Below, in pieces: positions 1-8,134 of a stretch of 64,000 nucleotides of DNA. The position numbers and the translations under genes are program-made. The notes beneath the pieces were generated by a model, which did not search any database, was not told where the DNA came from, and saw only the letters and a list, made by a program, of their open reading frames with translations. Origin of the DNA: CAYPGJ01 sp964638515 (GTDB lineage: Bacteria; Planctomycetota; Phycisphaerae; Phycisphaerales; UBA1924); assembly GCA_964638515.1 (NCBI GenBank), contig CAZWZL010000007.1, positions 1 to 64,000 on the forward strand, read 5' to 3'. Each line of letters opens with the position of its first letter. The first letter of the stretch is position 1.

Positions 1-579
1 AAACTGGACCCGAGAACCACCCGCCTCGCCGCCGGCCTCGCCCTGCTCCTGGGTGTGGGAGCCTCTGCGCTCATCTACCCCTCCCTCCGCGCCGCATCCG
101 CAGCGTCCGACCGCCACAAGTCCGTTCGAATCGCCCTCGAACAGACCCCGGATCACACCGCGTTGATCAACCGCGAACTGTCGACCCGCGACACGCTGCT
201 CGCCTACACCGAAACCTCCATCAAGCCCATCCCCGAGGATCCCGATTCCGCCACGCTCATCCGGGACATCACGCTGTTCCTGGATGATCGGGACATCCGC
301 GATCGTGAACTCGCCATCTCCACCCCCCTCGCGGTAGGGCCCATCGTCGTCACACCGCTGACCGTCTCCTTCCGAGCCTCGTTCGCCGACGCGCACGCCC
401 TCCTCCGTCATCTCGAACGCGTGCCGCGGCTCCTGCGCATCCGCTCAGTTCGCGTCGGAAGAGCGTCGCTGGCCGCAACCGACGCCGCCTCGCTGAACAT
501 CAACGGCCCGCTCAAGGCCGAAATCCTCCTCGAACTGCTGCACGCCCCCGCGTCCGCCTCCGTCAAGACAACCCCATGA
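1..579 (+). CDS. PilO/GspM-like pilus assembly protein (5' partial)
   Basis: The reading frame is open to the left edge of the window, so the true start lies upstream. It begins with a hydrophobic segment (LAAGLALLLGVGASALIY), a single inner-membrane anchor. An alpha-helical stretch follows, then a small C-terminal alpha/beta domain (roughly from TPLTVSFRAS onward) with the layout of PilO/GspM ferredoxin-like domains. In type IV pili, PilO pairs with PilN to align the inner-membrane platform with the secretin. The identity rests on architecture and on the neighbouring pilus genes; sequence motifs in this family are weak. The stop overlaps the next gene's start (ATGA), so the two are probably translationally coupled. 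pilM and pilN would be expected just upstream, outside the window. Confidence 0.6.
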   Translation, partial: KLDPRTTRLAAGLALLLGVGASALIYPSLRAASAASDRHKSVRIALEQTPDHTALINRELSTRDTLLAYTETSIKPIPEDPDSATLIRDITLFLDDRDIRDRELAISTPLAVGPIVVTPLTVSFRASFADAHALLRHLERVPRLLRIRSVRVGRASLAATDAASLNINGPLKAEILLELLHAPASASVKTTP

Positions 580-1175
580 ACGCTCGCCTCGCCGAAATCA
601 AGATCGCGATCCTCGAGGACAAGAAGAAGGCCGGCATCCTGGCCGCCCTCGCGCTCGTCGCGCTCGTGGTCGGAATCCGCGCGACCACGAAGGGTTCCCC
701 CGAGCGAGCCTCCGCATCCTCACCCGCGCTCACGACCACGCCGCAGGCCGGCGGACCCATAACCCTCCCAGCCATCGACCCGGCCAAACTCGCCAACAGC
801 ACCCGGCGCTACGCCAAGGCCGACGAACTCGCCCGCGACCCGTTCGCCCTGGATCCGCAGGCCTTCCCAAGCGCCGACGGCCCAAAGTCCGGGAGCGCCG
901 CGTCCGAAGATCAACAGAGCCTGCCACAGTCCCTTCCCACCGCGGCCGACCGTGCCGCCGAGAGCCTCAGCCGAATGCGCGTTCGCTCCGTGATCATCGG
1001 CCCCCGTCCTGTCGCCGTTATCGAATGGCGAGCCGACACCGCCGCGCGCTCATACACGCTCGCCGTGGGAGACGACATCGACGGATTCACGGTCACGTCC
1101 ATCACCAGGCGCGAGATCACACTCACCCGGAACGATTCCAGCTTCTCCCTGGCCTTCGACCCCTCGTCGAAGTAG
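576..1175 (+). CDS. PilP/GspC-like pilus assembly protein
   Basis: 199 residues. A short cytoplasmic N-terminus leads into one membrane segment (residues about 20-36, AGILAALALVALVVGIR). A Pro/Ala/Ser-rich periplasmic linker follows, then a compact C-terminal beta domain (about residues 135-199). That domain contains the pattern VAVIEW...YTLAVGDDIDGFTVTSI...ITLTR, which resembles the homology region of GspC/PilP that contacts the secretin N-domains. The ATG overlaps the previous stop by four bases, and the secretin gene starts 36 bases downstream. This position is exactly where PilP sits in canonical pilMNOPQ operons. The call is inference from architecture and order; the sequence itself is divergent. 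Confidence 0.5.
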   Translation: MNARLAEIKIAILEDKKKAGILAALALVALVVGIRATTKGSPERASASSPALTTTPQAGGPITLPAIDPAKLANSTRRYAKADELARDPFALDPQAFPSADGPKSGSAASEDQQSLPQSLPTAADRAAESLSRMRVRSVIIGPRPVAVIEWRADTAARSYTLAVGDDIDGFTVTSITRREITLTRNDSSFSLAFDPSSK

Positions 1176-1211
1176 CCCCCACGAGCCTTCACGACTTCAG
1201 GAAGACCAGGC

Positions 1212-3032
1212 ATGTCCCAACGGCGACACATCCGCTCTCTCCTCCCCACGCTGATCGCGATGGCCATGTTCGCGCCGGGCGTCGCGCAGGAGGCGTTCCC
1301 GCCCGTGCTCCCGCCCTCGGAAGCCCCGACGCAAAGCACCCCGGCCGAGACCCCCCCCGCGCCCCCGGCCCAGCCCATCGCCGACGACACCACGCCGCAC
1401 GGTCCCCCGCCCGCGCCCACCTCTACCATCAGGGTCTCCGAACACCTCACCGTCGACATGCAGCTCAACGACGAGTCGCTCGCCAACGTGCTGCAGATGC
1501 TCGCCATCCAGTCGCAGCGAAATATCATCGCCGGCAAGGGCGTCAATGCCACCATCACGGCGTCCATCTACGGCGCCACTTTCTTCGAAGCCCTCGACGC
1601 CATCCTCCACGCCAACGGCTACGGATACATCGAGAAGGGCAACTTCATCTACATCTACTCCCTCGAGGAGATGAACCAGATCAACCAGGCCGCGCGACGA
1701 CCGATCTCGCGCGCCATCACCCTCAACTACCTCAACGCCAACGACGCCGCCCAGTTTGTCACCCCGCTCCTCTCCGGAGTCGGGCAGATCAAAACCAACG
1801 GGGACGTGGCCGCATTCTCCATCCAGGACGTCCCCGTTGGAGATGAGAAATTCGCGCTCGCCGCGACCCTCGTCGTGTTCGATTATCCCGAGAACGTCGA
1901 CGAGATCGAGGCCCTGCTCCGACAACTCGACACTCGCCCCGCCCAAGTGCTCGTCGAAGCCACCATCCTCGAATCACGAATCACCGAGAACAACGCCTTC
2001 GGCGTCGACTTCTCCGCTATCGCCTCCCTCAACTTCACCGACTTCCTCACCGACGGCGGCCCGCTCTCCGTCTTTAACGGCATCCGAACCCCGCCGGCCG
2101 GGGCCACCGGCGATCGTCAGGGAACGAACATCACCTCGACCCCGGGCCTCACCAGCGAGGAAGGCACGATCAAGATCGGCGTCGTCGACGACAACATCGC
2201 CGTCTTCGTCTCCATGCTCGACAAGGTCGGCGATGTCTCCATCGTCTCCAATCCGAAACTGCTCGCCCTCAACCGCCAGCCCGCCCGCGTGCTCGTCGGC
2301 CAGCGCCTCGGCTACCTCTCCACAACCGCAACCGAAACCGCCACCACCCAAACCGTCGAATTCCTGGACACCGGCACCCAGCTCGCGTTCCGACCGTTCA
2401 TCGCCAACGACGGCATGATCCGAATGGAGCTCCGCCCCTCCGTCTCCTCCGGCACCATCCGAACCGTCACAGGCTCCTCAGGCGCCGGCTCCTCCATCCC
2501 CGACGAACTCACCAACGAAGTCACCACCAACGTCATCGTCCGCGATGGCTCCACCATCGTCCTGGGCGGGCTCTTCAAAGAATCCACAACCCTCAACCGA
2601 CGCCAGGTCCCCGTCCTGGGCGACATCCCCATCCTCGGCGCGGCGTTCCGTGGGCATGACGACGCCATCGTCCGCACCGAGATCATCTTCCTCATCACCC
2701 CGACCGTCGTCTCCGAGAAGCTTCTCGCCGATCACGCCAACGACGCCGAGGGCCTCTCCGAGCGCATCCGCGCCGGCTCCCGCTCCGGCCTCCTCCCCTG
2801 GTCGCGCGAGAGCATGACCGCCAAGCTCAACGTCGAAGCGAACGATCTCGCTCGCGCCGGCGATCCCGAAAAGGCTCTCTGGAAGCTCCGACGCTCACTC
2901 GAACTCAACCCCAATCAGCCCGACGCCATCCGACTCCGCGAGGATCTGCTGTCCAAGCATGACGTCTGGCCGACCCGCTCGCTGCTCGACCAGCTCGAAG
3001 TGCCCAAGCCGCAGTCTCCTCCCTCCAACTAA
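1212..3032 (+). CDS. pilQ: Outer-membrane secretin (PilQ/GspD family) with C-terminal TPR-like tail
   Basis: 606 residues. A signal peptide (LPTLIAMAMFAPGVAQ) is followed by a Pro-rich linker encoded over a run of eight C. Next comes an STN-type N-domain (about residues 75-160, VDMQLNDESLANVLQMLA), a secretin N1-like region, and the secretin barrel (about 320-500). The barrel carries the hallmark VPVLGDIPILGAAFR just before the terminal ITPTVV strand. The protein forms the outer-membrane channel for the pilus or pseudopilus. After the barrel there is an unusual extension of about 100 residues with a TPR-like helix pair (DLARAGDPEKALWKLRRSLEL) where many secretins simply end. A PilQ/type IV pilus role is favoured by the adjacent PilB/PilC genes, but a type II GspD role is not excluded. 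Confidence 0.9.
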   Translation: MSQRRHIRSLLPTLIAMAMFAPGVAQEAFPPVLPPSEAPTQSTPAETPPAPPAQPIADDTTPHGPPPAPTSTIRVSEHLTVDMQLNDESLANVLQMLAIQSQRNIIAGKGVNATITASIYGATFFEALDAILHANGYGYIEKGNFIYIYSLEEMNQINQAARRPISRAITLNYLNANDAAQFVTPLLSGVGQIKTNGDVAAFSIQDVPVGDEKFALAATLVVFDYPENVDEIEALLRQLDTRPAQVLVEATILESRITENNAFGVDFSAIASLNFTDFLTDGGPLSVFNGIRTPPAGATGDRQGTNITSTPGLTSEEGTIKIGVVDDNIAVFVSMLDKVGDVSIVSNPKLLALNRQPARVLVGQRLGYLSTTATETATTQTVEFLDTGTQLAFRPFIANDGMIRMELRPSVSSGTIRTVTGSSGAGSSIPDELTNEVTTNVIVRDGSTIVLGGLFKESTTLNRRQVPVLGDIPILGAAFRGHDDAIVRTEIIFLITPTVVSEKLLADHANDAEGLSERIRAGSRSGLLPWSRESMTAKLNVEANDLARAGDPEKALWKLRRSLELNPNQPDAIRLREDLLSKHDVWPTRSLLDQLEVPKPQSPPSN

Positions 3033-3044
3033 GAGACCACGAAC

Positions 3045-4268
3045 ATGCAACGCTTCAGAGCCTCCGCCGCGCTCATCACACTCGCCGCAATGCTCACCGC
3101 GTGCTCATCGCACGGCGTGCACACCTCCGAGGGGCTCGCCCACGCTCGCCAACGGCTCGACGCCATGAAGGCGGCCGCCGAGTACGAAATGGCCGAGCAG
3201 CAGTTCCTCGCGGGCGACCTGGTCAAGGCCGCAAAGACCTGCGAACGCGCCATCGCGCTCGCCCCCTCTGTCTCCAAGGGGCACATTCTCAAAGCGCGCG
3301 TGCTCATGGAACAGGGCTACCTCGAGCCCGCCCGGACCGCCGTCAACAACGCCCTCGCACTCAGCCCCGACGACGCAGGCGCCCACTACTACGCCGCCGT
3401 CCTCGACGAACGCCAGTCCATGACGCTCTCGGCGCTCGATCACTACAACACCGCCGCGCGCCTCGACCCCACCAACCCGCTCTACACCCTCGCCGCCGCC
3501 GATATGCTCACCGACCTCTCCCGCACCGACGAAGCCGCAACGATGCTCACCGAAGCCCGCGAGCGATTCCCCTCGTCCGCGGCGGTCCGCCAGGCACTCG
3601 CGCATCTCGCCACCCTGCGAACCAGCCACGACGAGGCCGCCGTGTACCTCAACGAGGCGCGCCTTCTCGCCCCCGACGATCAAATGATCCTCGAAGATTA
3701 CGCCCGCGCGCTCATCGCGTGCGCACGATGGTCCGAAGCCGAGTTCCACATCGCAAGACTCCTCCAGCGCGCCCCGAGGGAACGATCGCCCCGCCGCGAC
3801 CTCCAGCGCATGCACGCCCGCTGCTTGCTCCAGCTCAATCGCCCCGTCGACGCGCGCTCCATCCTCCTCGTGCTCACCTCAGGCGCCGAAGGCGTGTCCG
3901 ATCTCCAGGCCTGGATCGATCTCGCCGTCGTCTCCAGTCGTCTCAACGAGACGGCCCGCGCCCGAACCGCGGCCAACCGCGTCATCGGACTCGCGCCCGA
4001 ACGCCCCGACGGATACCTGATCCTCGCCGCATCGCTCCGCGCCGAACAGGAGTTCGCCAAAGCCCTCGCCGCCGCCGATCAGGCCCTCGCGCGCGACCCC
4101 GATAACGCCTCCGTGTGGTTTATGCGGGGCGTCCTCCTGCGCGACATGTCCCGCACGGACGACGCAGAGCAGGCCTTCGCCCACTCCCTTCGCCTGAATC
4201 CCGACGCCGTTCGCGTCGAAAGCTCTCTCTCGGGCGCCGAAGTACACGACGTTCCTATCGCGCCCTGA
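3045..4268 (+). CDS. TPR-repeat lipoprotein, probable secretin/pilus accessory
   Basis: 407 residues, starting 12 bases after the secretin stop. A lipobox (ITLAAMLTAC, Cys about residue 20) predicts a lipid-anchored exported protein. The remainder is a string of tetratricopeptide repeats of about 34 residues from about residue 45 to 395, for example units with ALALSPDDAGAHYYAAVL, AARLDPTNPLYTLAAADML and QALARDPDNASVWFMRGVLL. TPR lipoproteins such as PilF/PilW and TadD help insert or multimerise secretins. The lipobox, the repeats and the position next to the secretin support that role here. The precise orthology is not resolvable by eye. Confidence 0.8.
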   Translation: MQRFRASAALITLAAMLTACSSHGVHTSEGLAHARQRLDAMKAAAEYEMAEQQFLAGDLVKAAKTCERAIALAPSVSKGHILKARVLMEQGYLEPARTAVNNALALSPDDAGAHYYAAVLDERQSMTLSALDHYNTAARLDPTNPLYTLAAADMLTDLSRTDEAATMLTEARERFPSSAAVRQALAHLATLRTSHDEAAVYLNEARLLAPDDQMILEDYARALIACARWSEAEFHIARLLQRAPRERSPRRDLQRMHARCLLQLNRPVDARSILLVLTSGAEGVSDLQAWIDLAVVSSRLNETARARTAANRVIGLAPERPDGYLILAASLRAEQEFAKALAAADQALARDPDNASVWFMRGVLLRDMSRTDDAEQAFAHSLRLNPDAVRVESSLSGAEVHDVPIAP

Positions 4269-4306
4269 TCCAACGGGGCCGACGCCCACAGAGGAGGAGC
4301 CGACCG

Positions 4307-5761
4307 GTGGGAATCTCGGCACAGTCCATAGCGGCTCCCGCAGCCGCAGCGCTCGTGGCCGCAGCCGGCGCCGCCGCGATCCTCCCCGCGTCAACGCTGT
4401 CCTCCTTCATCATCGCCGCCGCCTCCGCCGCCGCCGCAGGGGCCGCCGCCGCGTTCGCCTCTCGGCCGCTCCTCCGATCCGTCGAAACCATCACCAGAAG
4501 CCTCCTCAACGAGCCGCCCACGGAGCTCGACGCCGGCGTCCATCCGGCCTGCCTCCGCCCCCTGATCGCAGCCATCGGCGACTCCCGCGAGGCCCTCACC
4601 AAGCAGGTCGCACGATCATCCGCCCGCTCTCGTGAACTCGAAGTCTCCCGGCGCGTCTCCGAAGCCGACGCGCGCCTGAACGTCGCCGTGCTCGACTCCC
4701 TCCGCGACGCCGTCATCGTCACCGACCGGTTCGACGAACTCACCTCCGCCAACCGCGCCGCCTGTGCGCTCCTCGGCCTCGAGCCCGAAGCCGTCCATAA
4801 GCGCATCGATGACCTGCCGATCGACGAGCAGGTTCGAGAACTCATCCGCGAGATCCGCTCCTCCAACAGCCTGGCCGACCGACGGACCTCCGAACTCGCT
4901 CTCCCCGACCCCCGTGCGTCCAATGAAGACTCCGCGCCGAAGCCGCAGCGCGTGTTCGAGATCCTCCTCGCTCCCCTCCCCGACGCCGAACGCGAATCCC
5001 CGGCCGGCGTCGTCACCATCTTCAGGGACGTCACCGCCGAGCGCGAAACCTCGCAGATGAAGACCGACTTCGTCTCGCAGGTGTCCCACGAACTCCGAAC
5101 GCCGCTCTCCTCCATCAACGCCTACGTCGAGATGCTCCTCGACGGCGAAGCCCGCGACGAGGAGGCACAGCGCGAGTTCTACACCATCATTAAGAACGAA
5201 GCCGACCGACTCTCTCGGCTCATCGACAACATGCTCAATATCTCGCGCATCGAGGCCGGCATCGTGCAGGTCGAGCACTCCGAGGTCGACTTCGCCCAGA
5301 TCGCCCGCGACGCCCTGGAAATCATGCAGCCCCAGGCCAAACTCAAGAACATCTCCCTCATATCAAAGCCCGGCCCGCTCATCTATTCCGCGCAGGCCGA
5401 CCGCGACATGATCCACCAGGTCGTCCTCAATCTCATCTCCAACGCCGTCAAGTACACGCCCGAAGGCGGACGCGTCACCGTCGCCATCGAGAACGACGAC
5501 GCCACACGTTCGGTGCTCGTATCCATCTCCGACACCGGGCTGGGCATCCCTCCCGACGCGATCCCCAAGCTCTTCCAGAAATTCTTCCGCATCGACAACT
5601 ACAAGCGCGTCGCCAAGGGCACCGGCCTCGGCCTTGCCCTCGCCAAGCACATCGTCGAAACCGTCCACCACGGACAGATCGGCGTCTCCTCCACCGTGGG
5701 CATGGGCTCAAAGTTCTGGTTCACGATCCCGTACGAACCCTCCCTCCGGAATGCCGCATGA
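4307..5761 (+). CDS. Membrane sensor histidine kinase (PAS, HisKA, HATPase_c)
   Basis: The GTG at 4307 is chosen because GAGGAGGAG lies 7 bases upstream; this gives 484 residues. Two Ala-rich membrane segments (about 5-55) precede a linker, a PAS-like domain (about 120-230), HisKA with VSHELRTPLSS (phospho-His about 261) and a complete catalytic domain. The N box is NLISNAVKYTP, the G1 box DTGLGIP, the F box FQKFFRID and the G2 box GTGLGLALA. The short region between the membrane segments suggests intramembrane or cytoplasmic sensing. Its stop overlaps the response regulator start (ATGA), so that protein is the likely partner. The gene sits inside the pilus operon and presumably adjusts pilus assembly or the downstream HD-GYP enzyme. 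Confidence 0.9.
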   Translation: MGISAQSIAAPAAAALVAAAGAAAILPASTLSSFIIAAASAAAAGAAAAFASRPLLRSVETITRSLLNEPPTELDAGVHPACLRPLIAAIGDSREALTKQVARSSARSRELEVSRRVSEADARLNVAVLDSLRDAVIVTDRFDELTSANRAACALLGLEPEAVHKRIDDLPIDEQVRELIREIRSSNSLADRRTSELALPDPRASNEDSAPKPQRVFEILLAPLPDAERESPAGVVTIFRDVTAERETSQMKTDFVSQVSHELRTPLSSINAYVEMLLDGEARDEEAQREFYTIIKNEADRLSRLIDNMLNISRIEAGIVQVEHSEVDFAQIARDALEIMQPQAKLKNISLISKPGPLIYSAQADRDMIHQVVLNLISNAVKYTPEGGRVTVAIENDDATRSVLVSISDTGLGIPPDAIPKLFQKFFRIDNYKRVAKGTGLGLALAKHIVETVHHGQIGVSSTVGMGSKFWFTIPYEPSLRNAA

Positions 5762-6186
5762 ACACCCCCGATCAAACCGCCCCGCGCTCGCCCCTCGCCC
5801 TCATCGTCGATGACGAAGCCCACATCCGTCACGTCGTCTCGCTCAAGCTCCGCAACGCCGGTTTCGAGATCATCACGGCAGGCGACGGCGAGGAGGCCCT
5901 CGAACTCGCAACTTCCCGAAGGCCCGACATCATCATCTCCGACCTCCAGATGCCCTACATGTCCGGCCTTGAACTCGCCAAGAACCTCGCCGCAAACCCC
6001 ATCACCGCCGCCATCCCAACCCTCCTCCTCACCGCGCGAGGCCACGCCCTCTCCCAGTCCGACCTCGCAAACACCACCATCCGTGAAGTGCTCTCCAAGC
6101 CGTTCAGCCCTCGCGAAGTTCTGTCAAAGGCCGACAAACTTCTAGGCATCACCCGCGATCAGGCCCAAGAGGACCGCGCAGCGTGA
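5758..6186 (+). CDS. Single-domain response regulator (CheY-like)
   Basis: 142 residues, a REC domain with no output domain. Acidic residues near the start (LIVDDEAH), the phospho-acceptor Asp in SDLQMP (about residue 62), the switch Thr in LLLTAR and the Lys in LSKPFSP (about 114) are all present. It starts inside the kinase stop codon and ends inside the start of the HD-GYP gene, so three genes are translationally coupled. Lacking DNA-binding or catalytic parts, it probably acts by protein contact, for instance on the HD-GYP protein or the pilus motor. That target is inference from gene order. Confidence 0.9.
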   Translation: MNTPDQTAPRSPLALIVDDEAHIRHVVSLKLRNAGFEIITAGDGEEALELATSRRPDIIISDLQMPYMSGLELAKNLAANPITAAIPTLLLTARGHALSQSDLANTTIREVLSKPFSPREVLSKADKLLGITRDQAQEDRAA

Positions 6187-7802
6187 CCCCAGCCGCCACG
6201 ATCCATGACACGCTCGAAGCCCGCGGCGCCGCGATCGCGCTGCCCGTGGCGACGCTCTCGCCCGCCGGCGCCGTCGCAAAGTCGCACTCGCTCCCGCCGC
6301 AACTGCACGCCATTCTCAACTCACGATTCCTGGCGCGCCGGTTGGTCGAGGCCTGCTCGGCGTGGAACGATCAGCAGGATCCAAATCCGGCGGAGCTCAT
6401 CCCCGGGCTTACGCTTCTCCCGGCCGTGCGCACCGAACGCCGTCGTCGAACCGCGTACGCCATCTCCTGCCAACTCTCCCCCGGCGTGTTCCTCACCGAG
6501 GAATTCGCAGCAGCCTGCCAGTCCGCCTCCCTCGACGCGCAGGCCACGGCCACGTCGCTCGCCGGGGCAGCCATCCACGATTCCGCGCACACAGCGCGAA
6601 ACCTCCTCCTGTTCCGCTGGCTGGCCGAGGATCACTCCGCCATCTCGAGCGCCGATCACGCGGTGGCCTCGTTCTCATCTCAGCTCTCCGAGGCCTACGA
6701 GGAACTCCACCTCCTCTACAACCTCGGGCGCGCGATGAACGAGTTCATCCATCCCGCCCGCTTCATCACCCATCTCCTCTCCGAACTGCGAGCCACCCTC
6801 CCGTACACCTGGGTCCTGGTCGCGTTCGCCCGCGACGATCCGCGCCTCCCTCTCTCAGGGAAGTCCTTCATCTCTTCCGCCGCGTGCGACCAGAGCGAAG
6901 AGCGCCGAATCCGCACGTCAGCCCAAAACGCCCTCGCTCACCTGAACCCGGAAGCGCCCACCGTTCTGTCACTCCGCGAATTCGTTCGCGACCCCGCGCC
7001 ACCCATCGACGCCCAGGTGCTCATCCAGCCCGTCACGCGCGAAGGACGCCTGCTCGCCGCGATCATGGCCGGTCACAAGACCTCCGTCGATCCCGAAGTC
7101 TCCTCCGGTGACATCAAGCTCCTGGCCGCGTCCGCCTCCTATCTCTCCGTCCTGCTCGAAAACTCCTCCTTGTACGACGATCAGCAGGCCACGTTCATCG
7201 GCACGCTCCGCGCGCTCACGGCCGCGATCGACGCCAAAGACCGCTACACCCGAGGCCATTCAGATCGAGTGGCGCACCTCACGCGCCTCCTCGCCCAGGC
7301 CGCGGGCCTCGATCACGCCACCATCGAACGCATGCACATCGCCGGCCTCGTGCACGACGTCGGCAAGATCGGCGTGCCCGAATCCGTGCTCCGAAAGCCG
7401 GGCAGACTCACCGACGAAGAATTCGATCTCATCAAACTCCACCCCGAGATCGGCCACAACATCCTCAAGGACATCCCCCAACTCGCGGACATCCTTCCCG
7501 GCGTGCTCTACCACCACGAACGCTGGGATGGCCGCGGCTATCCGCACAACATCCGCTCGGACGCCATCCCCCACGTGGCCCGACTCATCGCGCTCGCCGA
7601 CGCGTTCGACGCGATGTCCTCGACGCGCACCTACCGGCCCGCGATGCCACGCGACCGTGTGCTGTCCGAAGTCGAGAAGAACGCAGGCGTCCAGTTCGAC
7701 CCCGAACTCGCCCGCATCTTCCTCACACTCGACTTCACCCAGTACGACCACATGGTCGCGCGCGATTCCCCGCCGCCCGAAAAGCAGGACCTGGCCGCGT
7801 GA
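6183..7802 (+). CDS. GAF/HD-GYP cyclic-di-GMP phosphodiesterase
   Basis: 539 residues. It starts at a GTG that overlaps the preceding TGA. The N-terminal 160 residues match nothing I recognise. A GAF-like region occupies about 170-330, followed by a full HD-GYP domain (about 340-530). The domain has RGHSDRVAHL, the metal motif HDVGK (about 390), HPEIGHNIL, and HHERWDGRGYP, where the GYP signature (about 452) is intact. These residues predict active hydrolysis of c-di-GMP to pGpG or GMP. Two genes downstream, the PilB-type ATPase carries MshEN-like motifs, a known c-di-GMP-binding module. The operon may therefore both degrade and sense the messenger. Confidence 0.92.
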   Translation: MTPAATIHDTLEARGAAIALPVATLSPAGAVAKSHSLPPQLHAILNSRFLARRLVEACSAWNDQQDPNPAELIPGLTLLPAVRTERRRRTAYAISCQLSPGVFLTEEFAAACQSASLDAQATATSLAGAAIHDSAHTARNLLLFRWLAEDHSAISSADHAVASFSSQLSEAYEELHLLYNLGRAMNEFIHPARFITHLLSELRATLPYTWVLVAFARDDPRLPLSGKSFISSAACDQSEERRIRTSAQNALAHLNPEAPTVLSLREFVRDPAPPIDAQVLIQPVTREGRLLAAIMAGHKTSVDPEVSSGDIKLLAASASYLSVLLENSSLYDDQQATFIGTLRALTAAIDAKDRYTRGHSDRVAHLTRLLAQAAGLDHATIERMHIAGLVHDVGKIGVPESVLRKPGRLTDEEFDLIKLHPEIGHNILKDIPQLADILPGVLYHHERWDGRGYPHNIRSDAIPHVARLIALADAFDAMSSTRTYRPAMPRDRVLSEVEKNAGVQFDPELARIFLTLDFTQYDHMVARDSPPPEKQDLAA

Positions 7803-8134
7803 AGCTCTCCCATCAGGACTACGCGCACGTCACCGTTCTCACACTCTCCGGCGATTACACCGTCGAGGATGTGGAGCCCTTCAATCGCGCCGTGGCCGAG
7901 CGCCTCGACGCCGGAGTCCGTGACTTCGTCGTCGATTGCGAACACCTCGAGTTCGTCGACTCCGCCGCGCTCGAGTCGTTCCTGAGGCTCCGAGATCGCG
8001 CCGCCGAGAAGTCAGGCCGACTCCGGCTCGTCAAGTCCGACGTCAACATCCTCAAGATCCTCGAGATCACCCGACTCGACCGCGCCTTCCAATCGCACGA
8101 CTCGCTGGAAGCCGCAGTGAAATCCCTCCGATGA
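7799..8134 (+). CDS. STAS-domain protein (anti-sigma-factor antagonist type)
   Basis: 111 residues, a single STAS fold. It has VTVLTLSGDYTV at the first strand and LEFVDSAALESFL around the phosphorylatable Ser, which is preceded by Asp as in SpoIIAA. The GTG start overlaps the HD-GYP stop, and its stop overlaps the pilB ATG, so it is locked into the operon. STAS antagonists normally exchange between a kinase/anti-sigma factor and a phosphatase (partner switching). No cognate anti-sigma kinase or PP2C phosphatase is visible nearby, so the partner is unknown. Regulation of the adjacent motor ATPase or of a distant sigma factor are both possible. Confidence 0.85.
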   Translation: MKLSHQDYAHVTVLTLSGDYTVEDVEPFNRAVAERLDAGVRDFVVDCEHLEFVDSAALESFLRLRDRAAEKSGRLRLVKSDVNILKILEITRLDRAFQSHDSLEAAVKSLR

